Position numbers and translations under genes: made by a program. A DNA stretch of 64,000 nt from Pseudomonas fragi (GTDB taxonomy: Bacteria; Pseudomonadota; Gammaproteobacteria; Pseudomonadales; Pseudomonadaceae): NCBI RefSeq assembly GCF_900105835.1, contig NZ_LT629783.1, positions 1,922,001-1,986,000 of the forward strand, written 5' to 3'. This document shows positions 8,468 to 17,100 of the stretch, one piece after another (positions within the stretch are counted from its first letter, which is position 1; each line of letters starts with the position of its first letter). Under the pieces are notes generated by a model that saw only the letters and a list, made by a program, of their open reading frames with translations, was not told where the DNA came from and did no database searches.

Positions 8468-9896
8468 CCCGCAACCCGCCGGCGCGCAGGTTTTGCAAAC
8501 TGACTTCGCCGCCGTGGCTATGGGCAATGCTGCGGGCAATCCCCAGCCCCAGGCCGTAACCCTGTTGTTGTCCGGCCAGGCGAAAGTGCGGTTCAAAGAC
8601 CTGCTCCAGACGTTGCTCGGGCACCCCTGGCCCCTCATCGTCAACGGTGAGCACAAACGCCTGCTCATTGTCATCGATCCGCAAGTGGGCGTTTTTGCCG
8701 TACTTGAGCGCGTTGTCGATCAGGTTGCCCATGCAGCGCCGCAGCGCCAGAGGTTTGCCGGGATAAGGGCGCAAGGCTCGCCCTTGTAGCGTCACGCGAC
8801 CATTCCCCTGGGGGCGCAAATAAGGTTCGATCAAACAATCGAGCAGGTGATTCAAGTCCACAGGCTCGATATTTTCGTGAATATCGGTGTCTTTCACGCA
8901 TTGCAGCGCGCCCTTGACCAGCATTTCCAGCTCATCCAGATCACGGCCGAACTTGTATTGCAGTTGCTCGTCTTCCAGCAGCTCGACGCGCAGGCGCAGG
9001 CGGGTGATGGGCGTGCGCAGGTCATGGGAAATGGCGCTGAACAACTGGCTGCGCTCCGTCAGGTAGCGGCTGATGCGGGCACGCATGGTGTTAAGGGCAC
9101 GCCCCACCTCAACCACTTCGCTGCCCCCGCCCACCTCGACCGGCTTGACCTCGTCCTCGCCCAGCGACATATCCCGGGCAGCCCGGGCCAGACGCTTGAG
9201 CGGGCGGCTTTGCCAGTGCACCAGCAGGCCGATGAACAGCAGTAAAAAAACACTGCTGAGCACAATAAACCACACCTGCAGCGCGGGCAGCCCTTCTTCT
9301 TCAAGGCTGGTATAGGGCTGGGGCAGCAGGGAGGCGATATACAACCACTCTCCGGGCACCATCTGGATTTGCGTCACCAGTACCGGCGGGTTGACCGGCT
9401 CCAGGGTCAAGGCAAAGTGCGCCCAGGAACGGGGCAGCTCGTCGAGCTTGAGGCCGGCATTGAAAATCCGCAGGTCCTGGGGGCTGACAAATCTTACCGA
9501 CATATCGACATTGGGCCCCACGGCCTCGCGCAACACCTGATCCACCGCATCCAGCACCGCTTGCTTGCGCTGGGTGATCGGCAACACCTGCATGTCCAGC
9601 GGCTTGTCATTGAGGCTGACAACAAACCGCGTACCGCCCATGCTGCGCAGCTGGTCCAACACCAGCGGGCGATAGGCCAGCGGCAAGGAACGCAAATAGG
9701 TCACGGTGGCGTTCATCGAGTGCGCCATGCTACGCGCACTGTTGACCAGGCCTTCGAGCTGGGTGGTGCGCAACTGCGACAGCCAGATGGCACTCGACAG
9801 GGTTTGCGCCAGCAAAATGGCCAGCAAGGTGAGCAATAACATGCGCCCCAGCAGTGAGCGTGGCATATGCCATTGGCGCAGGGGTTTAAAGCTCAT
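8436..9896 (-). CDS. gtrS: Sensor histidine kinase GtrS
   Basis: Membrane sensor kinase of 486 residues that pairs with GltR to control glucose uptake genes. Two membrane spans flank a periplasmic sensor domain: one near residues 15-35 and one near 205-227 (FIVLSSVFLLLFIGLLV). They are followed by a HAMP segment, the H-box SAISHDLRTPITRLR, the N-box NLIDNALKYGK and the G-boxes VDDEGPGVP and GYGLGLGIA. In P. aeruginosa GtrS senses 2-ketogluconate and 6-phosphogluconate. That ligand is known for the family and not read from this sequence. The start overlaps the end of gltR by 11 bp, so they are co-translated. Confidence 0.92.
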   Translation of the reverse strand: MSFKPLRQWHMPRSLLGRMLLLTLLAILLAQTLSSAIWLSQLRTTQLEGLVNSARSMAHSMNATVTYLRSLPLAYRPLVLDQLRSMGGTRFVVSLNDKPLDMQVLPITQRKQAVLDAVDQVLREAVGPNVDMSVRFVSPQDLRIFNAGLKLDELPRSWAHFALTLEPVNPPVLVTQIQMVPGEWLYIASLLPQPYTSLEEEGLPALQVWFIVLSSVFLLLFIGLLVHWQSRPLKRLARAARDMSLGEDEVKPVEVGGGSEVVEVGRALNTMRARISRYLTERSQLFSAISHDLRTPITRLRLRVELLEDEQLQYKFGRDLDELEMLVKGALQCVKDTDIHENIEPVDLNHLLDCLIEPYLRPQGNGRVTLQGRALRPYPGKPLALRRCMGNLIDNALKYGKNAHLRIDDNEQAFVLTVDDEGPGVPEQRLEQVFEPHFRLAGQQQGYGLGLGIARSIAHSHGGEVSLQNLRAGGLRVTLHLPRNGD

Positions 9897-10617
9897 TGGC
9901 GGTCGAGACCTGGGCCGCCAGCTGATAACCGCTGCCGCGAATGGTGCGGATCAGCCGAGGAGGCTTGTCGGTGTCGCGCAGGCGCTGGCGCAAGCGGCTG
10001 ACCGCCATGTCGACGATGCGATCGAGGGGCATCAGCTCACGCCCACGGGTGGCATTGCCGATGGTATCGCGATCGAGAATCTGCTGGGGGTTGTCCAGAA
10101 ACAGCTTGAGCAGGGCGAAATCGGCCCCCGACAGGATCACCTCTTCGCCATCGGTGTGGAACAGCCGGTGGGTGACGGTATTGAGCCGCCACTCTTCAAA
10201 AGCCAGCACTTCGTTGCCCGAGGCCGGAGCGGCAAATTGCGCCCTGCGCAATAACGCCTTGATCCGCGCCAGCAATTCACGCGGGCTGAAGGGCTTGCCC
10301 AGGTAATCGTCGGCGCCCAGCTCCAGGCCGATGATGCGGTCGGCTTCGTCGGAACTGGCGGTCAGCATGATAATCGGGACCTGGGCAAAGCGCGGATGCT
10401 GGCGCACCCAGCGGCACAGGCTGAAACCGTCTTCATCGGGCAACATGACATCGAGGATCAGCAGATCGCTCGCCGCGCTGTCCAGTGCTTCGCGAAAACC
10501 GCCACCATCGCCCACAGTGCGCACCTGAAAACCGGCGCGGGTGAGATAGATATCAAGAAGCTCTCGAATTTCCTGGTCATCATCGACCAGCAAAATGGAT
10601 TTGCCGGGTGTGCTCAC
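9886..10617 (-). CDS. gltR: Response regulator GltR
   Basis: OmpR-family regulator of 243 residues. The receiver domain has the acidic pair DDD at 12-14 and the phosphorylation site Asp56 in LLILDVMLP. A winged-helix DNA-binding domain follows from about residue 140 and ends with RTIRGSGYQLAAQV. Translation begins at a GTG with AAGGA eight bases upstream, and the leader is A-rich (AACAATAAGG), perhaps a further Crc/Hfq target. It lies directly upstream of gtrS. Glucokinase lies upstream of both, separated by a REP pair. GltR represses or activates gts, oprB, edd and gap promoters in related species. Confidence 0.93.
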   Translation of the reverse strand: MSTPGKSILLVDDDQEIRELLDIYLTRAGFQVRTVGDGGGFREALDSAASDLLILDVMLPDEDGFSLCRWVRQHPRFAQVPIIMLTASSDEADRIIGLELGADDYLGKPFSPRELLARIKALLRRAQFAAPASGNEVLAFEEWRLNTVTHRLFHTDGEEVILSGADFALLKLFLDNPQQILDRDTIGNATRGRELMPLDRIVDMAVSRLRQRLRDTDKPPRLIRTIRGSGYQLAAQVSTANEL

Positions 10618-10644
10618 AGTGGTGTTCCTTATTGTTATAACCCC

Positions 10645-10731
10645 TGTGGGAGCGGGCTTGCTCGCGATGGAACCGCAGAGGCTTACCTGACAGACCGCAG
10701 CGTCTGAATCGCGGGCAAGCCCGCTCCCACA
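10645..10731. repeat. REPIN-type paired palindrome, GTGGGAGCGGGC family
   Basis: Two inverted copies of TGTGGGAGCGGGCTTGCTCG-like sequence face each other about 45 bp apart in the glk-gltR gap. Confidence 0.85.
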
Positions 10732-10746
10732 GTAAAAGCGCTGCTA

Positions 10747-11703
10747 TCAGCCAAACGCCTGCTGCAACGCCACCCCTGCGCCGATCAGGCCAGGGTAAGG
10801 TGCCGTCACCAGCCACACCGGAATACCCTTGAGGTAGTCACTCATGCAGCCCTTGTCGGCAAAACTGCGGGCAAAACCACTGGCCAGGAAGATATCGGCA
10901 AACCGTGGAATCACACCACCGACGATATACACCCCGCCACGCCCGCCAATGGTCAGCACATTGTTGCCCGCCACACGCCCCAGCCAGCAACTGAAATGCT
11001 CCAGAACCTGCAGCGCCACAGGATCACCCGCCAAAGCAGCAGCGGTAATGGCGCGGTCACTGTCCAGTACCGGCGTATGGCCATCCACCGCACAAATCGC
11101 CCGATAGACCCGCGGCAGGCCGCTGCCGCTCAAAATGCTCTCGGCACTGACATGGCCGATCTCATTGTAGATGTGCTGCCACAACTGCACTTCACGCGGG
11201 TTGCTCATGGGCAGGTCAACGTGCCCGCCCTCCCCCGGCAAGGCCATAAACTGGCCCTCGCCGAGGTTGAGCAAGGTGCCCACCCCCAGCCCGGTGCCCG
11301 GCCCGATCACGACCGCCGGACGCGTCGGGTCGACAATGCCCGGGCAAACCTGGCGTACGTCTTCGGGCTGCAGGCGGGTCATGCCCAGGGCCATCGCACT
11401 AAAGTCGTTGATCAGCAGCAGATTGTCGATGTGCAGCGCCTGGCAAAAGCCCGAACGGCTCAAGCGCCAATGGTTGTTGGTAAAGCGGAACTCATCGCCA
11501 CTCACCGGGCCGGCAACCGACAGGCACACCGAGCCTACAGAGCCCGGGGCCAGTTGCAGCGTGTCCAGGTACAGCTTGATGGCATCTTCCGGGCAGGCGA
11601 AGTCTGCCGTGGGCAACACACTGACCGAATGCAGCTGGTCGTTTTCCCACAACGCAAAACGTGCGTTGGTACCGCCAATATCACCGACCAGAGCGAGCTT
11701 CAT
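10747..11703 (-). CDS. glk: Glucokinase
   Basis: ATP-dependent glucokinase of 318 residues, cytoplasmic, converting glucose to glucose 6-phosphate. The N-terminus [15 protein letters not shown] is the phosphate-binding motif of the bacterial glucokinase family, and [10 protein letters not shown] near residues 99-108 and GPGTGLGVG near 134-142 are the expected sugar- and phosphate-binding loops. Its start overlaps the end of edd by 4 bp (ATGA arrangement), so the order is edd-glk-gltR-gtrS. Expression is likely under the HexR operator upstream of edd. Confidence 0.95.
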   Translation of the reverse strand: MKLALVGDIGGTNARFALWENDQLHSVSVLPTADFACPEDAIKLYLDTLQLAPGSVGSVCLSVAGPVSGDEFRFTNNHWRLSRSGFCQALHIDNLLLINDFSAMALGMTRLQPEDVRQVCPGIVDPTRPAVVIGPGTGLGVGTLLNLGEGQFMALPGEGGHVDLPMSNPREVQLWQHIYNEIGHVSAESILSGSGLPRVYRAICAVDGHTPVLDSDRAITAAALAGDPVALQVLEHFSCWLGRVAGNNVLTIGGRGGVYIVGGVIPRFADIFLASGFARSFADKGCMSDYLKGIPVWLVTAPYPGLIGAGVALQQAFG

Positions 11704-13526
11704 TTGAGGTTTTCCAGGGACGAGGTAAAGGTGCTCGCGCCCTGCTCGGCCGAACTGAAGGCCTGACGCATAAACGCAAACAACTCACGCCCGGTGCCGA
11801 CGGCATTATCCAGCGTGCCGACAGCCGGGGTGCGTGCGGCAAATTCTGCCTCATCCACCAGCAGTTGCAACGTACCTTTTACCCCGTCCACGCGAATCAT
11901 GTCGCCGTCCTGAACCCGCGCCAGCGCGCCGCCAATCGAAGCCTCGGGGCTGACATGAATGGCTGCCGGGATCTTGCCCGACGCGCCTGACATCCGCCCG
12001 TCGGTAATCAGTGCCACTTTGAAGCCGCGGTCCTGCAACACACCCAGAAACGGCGTCATCTTGTGCAGCTCGGGCATGCCGTTAGAACGCGGCCCCTGAA
12101 AACGCATCACGGCCACAAAGTCGTGCTCCAGCTCGCCGGCCTTGAACGCATCGGCCAGTTGCTGCTGGTCCTGGAACACCCGCGCCGGGGCTTCGACGAT
12201 CTGATGCTCCGGCGCGACCGCCGAAACCTTCATCACGCCACGGCCCAGGTTGCCTTCCATGACTCGCAGGCCACCCTCGCCAGAGAACGCACGGGCTACC
12301 GGGCGCAGGATCGACTCGTCGAGGCTTTCAATCGGGCCTTCGCGCCAGACCAGTTCGCCATCCACCAGGAACGGTTCGCGGGTGTAGCGGCTCAGGCCAT
12401 AGCCCGCCACCGTGTTGACGTTTTCGTGGAGCAGACCGGCTTCCAGCAGTTCGCGAATCAGGAACGCCATGCCGCCAGCGGCCTGGAAGTGGTTGATATC
12501 GGCCTTGCCGTTCGGGTACACGTGGGACAGGGTCGGCACCACCTCGGACAAGTCGGCCATGTCCTGCCAGGTCAGCTGGATACCCGCCGACATGGCAATC
12601 GCCGGCATGTGCAGGGTGTGGTTGGTCGAGCCGCCGGTGGCGTGCAATGCCACGATGGAGTTGACCAGCGAACGCTCGTCCACGATCTCGCCCAGCGGCA
12701 TGAAATCGCCGTTTTGCTTGGTCAGACGGGTAACCTGATGGGCGGCTTCGCGCGTCAGCGCATCACGCAACGGTGTGTAAGGATTAACGAAAGAGGCGCC
12801 CGGCAAATGCAGGCCCATGACTTCCATCAGCAACTGGTTGGTGTTGGCGGTGCCGTAGAACGTGCAGGTGCCGGGGCTGTGGTAGGACTTCATCTCCGAT
12901 TCCAGCAGCTCTTCGCGGCTGGCCTTGCCTTCGGCGTAGCGCTGACGCACGTCGGCTTTTTCCTTGTTGGAAATGCCCGACGGCATCGGCCCGCCCGGCA
13001 CAAAGATGGTCGGCAAGTGACCAAAACGCAGTGCGCCCATCAGCAGGCCCGGCACGATCTTGTCGCAAATACCCAGCATCAGCGCTGCATCGAACATGTT
13101 GTGGGAAAGCGCCACGGCCGTGGACAAGGCAATCACTTCACGGCTCAGCAAGCTCAGTTCCATGCCCGGCTCACCCTGGGTCACGCCGTCACACATGGCT
13201 GGCGTGCCACCTGCAAACTGACCCACGGAGCCAATTTCACGCAGGGCTTTTTTGATTTGTTCTGGAAAGTGCTCGTACGGCTGATGCGCCGAGAGCATGT
13301 CGTTATATGACGAAACAATTGCCACGTTGGCCGCGTTCATCATCCGCAGGCTGTTTTTATCTTCAGTGCCACACCCTGCCACGCCGTGGGCGAAGTTCGC
13401 GCATTGCAGCTTGCCGCGTTGCGGGCCGTCGCCGGCAGCGCCACGAATAAGCGCCAGATACGCCTCGCGGGTGGCACGACTGCGGGCAATAAGACGCTCG
13501 GTGACTTCAAGAACGCGGGGATGCAT
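11700..13526 (-). CDS. edd: Phosphogluconate dehydratase
   Basis: First enzyme of the Entner-Doudoroff pathway, removing water from 6-phosphogluconate to give KDPG. The 608-residue length is normal. IlvD/Edd-family features include [22 protein letters not shown] (cited as GICDKIVPG), with a cluster-ligand cysteine, and [18 protein letters not shown] (cited as [12 protein letters not shown]) near the C-terminus. The enzyme carries an iron-sulphur cluster in this family. It heads the edd-glk-gltR-gtrS run and diverges from gap. A HexR-type operator lies about 110 bp upstream of its start. Confidence 0.96.
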   Translation of the reverse strand: MHPRVLEVTERLIARSRATREAYLALIRGAAGDGPQRGKLQCANFAHGVAGCGTEDKNSLRMMNAANVAIVSSYNDMLSAHQPYEHFPEQIKKALREIGSVGQFAGGTPAMCDGVTQGEPGMELSLLSREVIALSTAVALSHNMFDAALMLGICDKIVPGLLMGALRFGHLPTIFVPGGPMPSGISNKEKADVRQRYAEGKASREELLESEMKSYHSPGTCTFYGTANTNQLLMEVMGLHLPGASFVNPYTPLRDALTREAAHQVTRLTKQNGDFMPLGEIVDERSLVNSIVALHATGGSTNHTLHMPAIAMSAGIQLTWQDMADLSEVVPTLSHVYPNGKADINHFQAAGGMAFLIRELLEAGLLHENVNTVAGYGLSRYTREPFLVDGELVWREGPIESLDESILRPVARAFSGEGGLRVMEGNLGRGVMKVSAVAPEHQIVEAPARVFQDQQQLADAFKAGELEHDFVAVMRFQGPRSNGMPELHKMTPFLGVLQDRGFKVALITDGRMSGASGKIPAAIHVSPEASIGGALARVQDGDMIRVDGVKGTLQLLVDEAEFAARTPAVGTLDNAVGTGRELFAFMRQAFSSAEQGASTFTSSLENLK

Positions 13527-13635
13527 GTGTTGAACTCCAGGCTAACGGATGTGGCGACCTGTGCGTGTCCTATGCTGACCGAAGGGCTCCGGGGAGCGAC
13601 TTCAATCATTCGGACCCGTTGATTCAGGTCACTCG

Positions 13636-13650
13636 TTGTAGATAAAACAA
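13636..13650. promoter_or_regulatory. HexR-type operator, edd-proximal
   Basis: The sequence TTGT-AGATAAA-ACAA fits the TTGT-N7/8-ACAA operator reported for the KDPG-responsive repressor HexR. It lies 110 bp from the edd start. Confidence 0.75.
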
Positions 13651-13697
13651 AATATTGCCACTTAAATGGCTTGTTTTCTATTTTTATGCGAATAATC

Positions 13698-13712
13698 TTG
13701 TAATTCCAACAA
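13698..13712. promoter_or_regulatory. HexR-type operator, gap-proximal
   Basis: A second exact TTGT-N7-ACAA match (TTGT-AATTCCA-ACAA), ending 24 bp before the gap start codon, where a bound repressor could block initiation or early elongation. Confidence 0.75.
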
Positions 13713-13735
13713 CAAATCGATGGCAGGCGCTTTCC

Positions 13736-14737
13736 ATGACTCTACGAATCGCAATCAATGGTTTTGGCCGTATCGGCCGTAACGTCCTGCGCGCACTGTA
13801 TACCCAAGGCTACCGTCAGGACCTGCAGATCGTCGCCATCAACGATCTGGGTGACAGTACGATCAATGCCCATCTGCTCAAATACGACACGGTTCATGGC
13901 ACGTTCGACGCCAATGTCGAACACGATCAGGAAAGCCTGACCGTCAATGGTGACCGCATCAGCGTGACCGCCATTCGCAATCCGGCCGAACTTCCGTGGG
14001 CGGCACTGAACATCGATGTGGTGTTTGAATGCACAGGTTTGTTCACTGAACGCAGCAAGGCACAAGCGCATATTACCGCTGGCGCCCGTAAGGTGATTAT
14101 CTCCGCTCCCGGCAAAAATGCCGATGCGACGGTGGTCTACGGTGTCAACCACGACATTCTGCGCCAATCCCATCAAATTATTTCCAATGCTTCCTGCACC
14201 ACCAACTGCCTGGCACCGGTGGCGCAAATCCTGCACCGCGAGTTCGGCATTGAAAACGGCCTGATGACCACCATCCATGCCTACACCAATGACCAGAACC
14301 TGACCGACGTCTACCACTCGGATCCGTACCGCGCACGTTCGGCCACCCAGAACATGATCCCGAGCAAAACCGGCGCCGCCGAAGCCGTGGGCCTGGTATT
14401 GCCCGAACTCGCCGGCAAGCTCACCGGCATGGCCGTGCGGGTACCGGTGATCAACGTGTCGCTGGTCGACCTGACCATTGAACTCAAGCGCGAAACCACC
14501 GCAGCTGAAGTCAACGCGCTGTTCAAGGAAGCCGGCCAGCACTCCAAAGTACTGGGTTACAACACCCTGCCGCTGGTATCGAGCGACTTCAACCACAACC
14601 CGCTGTCGTCGATTTTCGATGCCAATCACACCAAAGTCAGTGGCAAGCTGCTTAAAGTGCTGGCTTGGTACGACAACGAGTGGGGCTTCTCCAACCGCAT
14701 GCTTGATAACTGCCTGGCGCTGCACAACGCGGAGTGA
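13736..14737 (+). CDS. gap: Glyceraldehyde-3-phosphate dehydrogenase
   Basis: Type I NAD-dependent GAPDH of 333 residues. The start at 13736 ([16 protein letters not shown]) places the Rossmann motif INGFGRIGR at the very N-terminus, as in the family. An earlier in-frame ATG would add 27 unrelated residues across the operator region. The catalytic Cys154 is in [11 protein letters not shown], and the C-terminal motif [13 protein letters not shown] is intact. It is divergent from edd and is followed four bases later by mgsA. Glyceraldehyde 3-phosphate is a direct Entner-Doudoroff product, so control by HexR with edd makes sense. Confidence 0.96.
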   Translation: MTLRIAINGFGRIGRNVLRALYTQGYRQDLQIVAINDLGDSTINAHLLKYDTVHGTFDANVEHDQESLTVNGDRISVTAIRNPAELPWAALNIDVVFECTGLFTERSKAQAHITAGARKVIISAPGKNADATVVYGVNHDILRQSHQIISNASCTTNCLAPVAQILHREFGIENGLMTTIHAYTNDQNLTDVYHSDPYRARSATQNMIPSKTGAAEAVGLVLPELAGKLTGMAVRVPVINVSLVDLTIELKRETTAAEVNALFKEAGQHSKVLGYNTLPLVSSDFNHNPLSSIFDANHTKVSGKLLKVLAWYDNEWGFSNRMLDNCLALHNAE

Positions 14738-14741
14738 CGCG

Positions 14742-15206
14742 ATGATCGGTATCAGCTTCACCACGGCCACCCTGGCGGCGCGCAAGCGCATCGCCCTGGT
14801 GGCCCATGATCACTGCAAGGGCTTTTTGCTGGACTGGGCCGAGCGCCATAAAGCGCAGCTCAGCCAGCATGACCTGTGCGCCACCGGCACCACCGGGCTG
14901 CTGCTGGGCCAGCGCCTGGGGTTGCCGATCGAAAGCATGATCAGCGGCCCCCTGGGCGGCGATCAGCAAGTGGGGGCGCGGATCGCCGAGCAGCGGGTCG
15001 ACATGCTGGTGTTCTTCTGGGATCCGTTTGAGCCCCAGCCCCACGACCCGGACATCAAGGCATTGCTGCGGGTTGCGGCAGTGTGGAACATCCCCGTGGC
15101 GTGCAATGAATGCAGCGCCGACTACCTGCTCAGCAGCCCTTTGATGAGCCAGCCCCACGAACACCGCATCCCGGACTACAGCGCGTACCTCAAGGGCCGT
15201 GCCTGA
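14742..15206 (+). CDS. mgsA: Methylglyoxal synthase
   Basis: Enzyme of 154 residues converting dihydroxyacetone phosphate to methylglyoxal and phosphate. The start at 14742 (MIGISFTTATLAARKRIALVAHD) is typical of the family. Signature segments are ALVAHDHCK near residues 18-26, the phosphate loop ATGTTG, GPLGGDQQVGARI with the catalytic Asp, and FFWDPFEPQPHDPD, which carries the second conserved Asp. It begins 4 bp after gap and must be co-transcribed with it. This places a triose-phosphate overflow valve under the same control as lower glycolysis. Confidence 0.93.
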   Translation: MIGISFTTATLAARKRIALVAHDHCKGFLLDWAERHKAQLSQHDLCATGTTGLLLGQRLGLPIESMISGPLGGDQQVGARIAEQRVDMLVFFWDPFEPQPHDPDIKALLRVAAVWNIPVACNECSADYLLSSPLMSQPHEHRIPDYSAYLKGRA

Positions 15207-15221
15207 ATCTGGCATCTATTG

Positions 15222-15355
15222 TGTAGCAGCTGCCGAAGGCTGCGTCCGGCTGCGATGCAGTCGTGGAATCATGTTATGCGGTGGTTCAGACATACCGTGC
15301 ATTCAGGATTTACGGTCGCTTCGCAACCGAACGCAGCCTTCGGCAGCTGCTACAA
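15222..15355. repeat. REPIN-type paired palindrome, GTAGCAGCTGCCGAAGG family
   Basis: TGTAGCAGCTGCCGAAGGCT near the left edge is inverted as AGCCTTCGGCAGCTGCTACA at the right edge, with about 95 bp between. Fills most of the mgsA to sigma-factor gap. Confidence 0.85.
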
Positions 15356-15398
15356 GATAATCACAGCTTTGCAAAACATTACTTGACCAATAGCACAG

Positions 15399-15417
15399 AT
15401 GATAAGCATTATCATTC
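15399..15417. promoter_or_regulatory. Fur box upstream of the ECF sigma gene
   Basis: ATGATAAGCATTATCATTC matches the GATAATGATAATCATTATC consensus at most positions and lies 25 bp before the sigma-factor start, as expected for iron repression. Confidence 0.8.
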
Positions 15418-15441
15418 GCTCAAAATCGGTCGGGTAGCACT

Positions 15442-15960
15442 GTGAGCCAGTCCCACTTCAATCAAGTCTTCCTTACCCAACGGGTATCCCTGCTGCGCAC
15501 GCTGGAGCGGATGGTCAACAACCACAGCACCGCCGAAGACCTGCTGCAGGAGACTTACCTGCGCGTAACCCGGGCCTTGAGCGAGCGTACCGTCGAGCAC
15601 CTTGAGCCCTTTGTGTTCCAGACCGCACGCAATCTGGCACTGGACCACCTGCGCGCCCGGCGCATCCAGTCACGCACCGTGGTCGAAGATGTGCCCAGCG
15701 AGGTTATCGAAGGCGTTGCCTCCCCCCTCAGCACCCCCGAAGAAGCCCATCAAGCCGCGCAATTGCTGGAGCGCCTGAGTGTGAGCCTGAGCCAGTTAAG
15801 CGCCCGTCAACAACGGATTTTCATCCTCAGCCGCCTGCACGGCTGCAGTTATCAAGAGATTGCCGAAGAGCTTGACGTTTCCTTGAGCACGGTTCAAAAG
15901 GAACTCAAACTGATCATGGCAATCTGCATCGGGGTAGCCGACAGACTCAATCGCCCTTAA
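15442..15960 (+). CDS. ECF sigma factor, iron-starvation (FecI) type
   Basis: A 172-residue sigma-70 family factor with region 2 (EDLLQETYLRVTRAL, near residues 33-47, and LEPFVFQTARNLALDHLRARR) and region 4 (LSQLSARQQRIFILSRLHG followed by SYQEIAEELDVSLSTVQKEL). These are cited as EDLLQETYLRV and SYQEIAEELDVS. Translation begins at GTG 15442. It is first in a cell-surface-signalling set of sigma factor, FecR-type anti-sigma and TonB-dependent receptor with signalling domain. The Fur box in front makes it iron-repressed. It resembles the P. aeruginosa HxuI system by gene order. The target promoters are probably those of the receptor and heme oxygenase downstream. Confidence 0.9.
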   Translation: MSQSHFNQVFLTQRVSLLRTLERMVNNHSTAEDLLQETYLRVTRALSERTVEHLEPFVFQTARNLALDHLRARRIQSRTVVEDVPSEVIEGVASPLSTPEEAHQAAQLLERLSVSLSQLSARQQRIFILSRLHGCSYQEIAEELDVSLSTVQKELKLIMAICIGVADRLNRP

Positions 15961-16011
15961 CCTTGACCGGCGATGCCTGTAAGAACGCTCTGAAACTGCC
16001 AAGGAACATCC

Positions 16012-16980
16012 GTGACGGACACTCACAAATCTGCCGTGCCAGAACTGGCGCACGACGTGCTGCAGGACAGCGCCATGGATCAGGCTCTGGACTGGCTGAT
16101 TACCCTTGAGTGTGCGAGCGACGAACAAAAGCGCGCCTTCGAAACCTGGCTCAATGCCGACCCTGCCCATGCCCAGGCCTTTGCCAAGGCCAACGCGATC
16201 TGGAACGGCGAACCGCTTTTGGCCGCCGCGCAAAACCTGCAAATCCGCCGCACGCCCAGCCTGCTGCGGCGCATCGGGCGGCACTGGAAGCACCTGGCAA
16301 CCGCCGCAGTGGTGATTATCAGCGTCGGCAGCTACAGCAATGTCCCGTTACGCCTGCAAGCCGATCACCTGACCGTGGTGGGCGAGCGTCAGCGCCTGCA
16401 ACTTGAAGACGGCTCCAAAGTGCTGCTTAACACCAACTCGGCGTTTTCCAGCAAGGTGGTCAATGCCCAGAGCAGCGCGCGCCTGTATCAGGGCGAAGCG
16501 TACTTCGAGATCCCCGCCGATCTGGAGTTCCCGCTGGTACTCGACGCCGGCCCCGTGCGCGTCAGCGTGCGCGACACCGCCTTTGCGGTGAGCTACCTCA
16601 ACGGCGAGGCGCAGGTGCGGGTGCAACGCGGCGATGTCGATTTACGGGTCAATAGTGCCGGCGCACAAATGCGCCTCTCGGCCGGTAACAGCGTGCGCAT
16701 TGGCCCCAACGGCTTCAGCAAGACCGCCCGGCTCAACCCCCAGACCGACCTGGCCTGGGTACAGGGGCGCCTGGTGTTTGAAAACTGCCCGATGGGCAAG
16801 GTGCTGGACGAAGTGCGGCGCTACTACCCCGGCTGGATCGTCAACAACAACGACAAACTCGCCAACGTGGCAGTCACCGGCAACTACCGGCTGGATCAGC
16901 CGCTGGATATCGTCCGTTCACTGGCCCACATCACCTCAAGTAGCCTTTCAGAATTTCCGGCTTTGGTAATTCTTAATTAA
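16012..16980 (+). CDS. FecR-type anti-sigma factor
   Basis: Inner-membrane regulator of 322 residues that holds the sigma factor until heme-loaded receptor signals. The N-terminal cytoplasmic domain (about residues 20-70) has ALDWLITLECASDEQ and FETWLNADPAHAQAF, the usual sigma-binding region. A single membrane span lies near residues 92-110 (LATAAVVIISVGSY). The periplasmic FecR domain contains LEDGSKVLLNTNSAF and ends with a short STN-like segment (ANVAVTGNYRLDQPLDIVRSL, in part). Translation starts at GTG 16012 with AAGGA upstream. It lies between the sigma factor and the receptor. Confidence 0.9.
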   Translation: MTDTHKSAVPELAHDVLQDSAMDQALDWLITLECASDEQKRAFETWLNADPAHAQAFAKANAIWNGEPLLAAAQNLQIRRTPSLLRRIGRHWKHLATAAVVIISVGSYSNVPLRLQADHLTVVGERQRLQLEDGSKVLLNTNSAFSSKVVNAQSSARLYQGEAYFEIPADLEFPLVLDAGPVRVSVRDTAFAVSYLNGEAQVRVQRGDVDLRVNSAGAQMRLSAGNSVRIGPNGFSKTARLNPQTDLAWVQGRLVFENCPMGKVLDEVRRYYPGWIVNNNDKLANVAVTGNYRLDQPLDIVRSLAHITSSSLSEFPALVILN

Positions 16981-17100
16981 AAGTAGGTTTTTTTACTCGA
17001 TAGCCTAAGGTCATACGTCTCGTTGTAGTCAATGCAACTGATTCGCATTTTGAGTCAGCTTCGCAACTATAAAAGATTCGTTCACCACGGAGCGCTATCA

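Noticed and set aside
10645..10731. Insertion sequence or CRISPR-like repeat at the paired palindromes
   Set aside because: No transposase, no regular spacers and only one inverted pair per site. REPIN-type pairs explain them.
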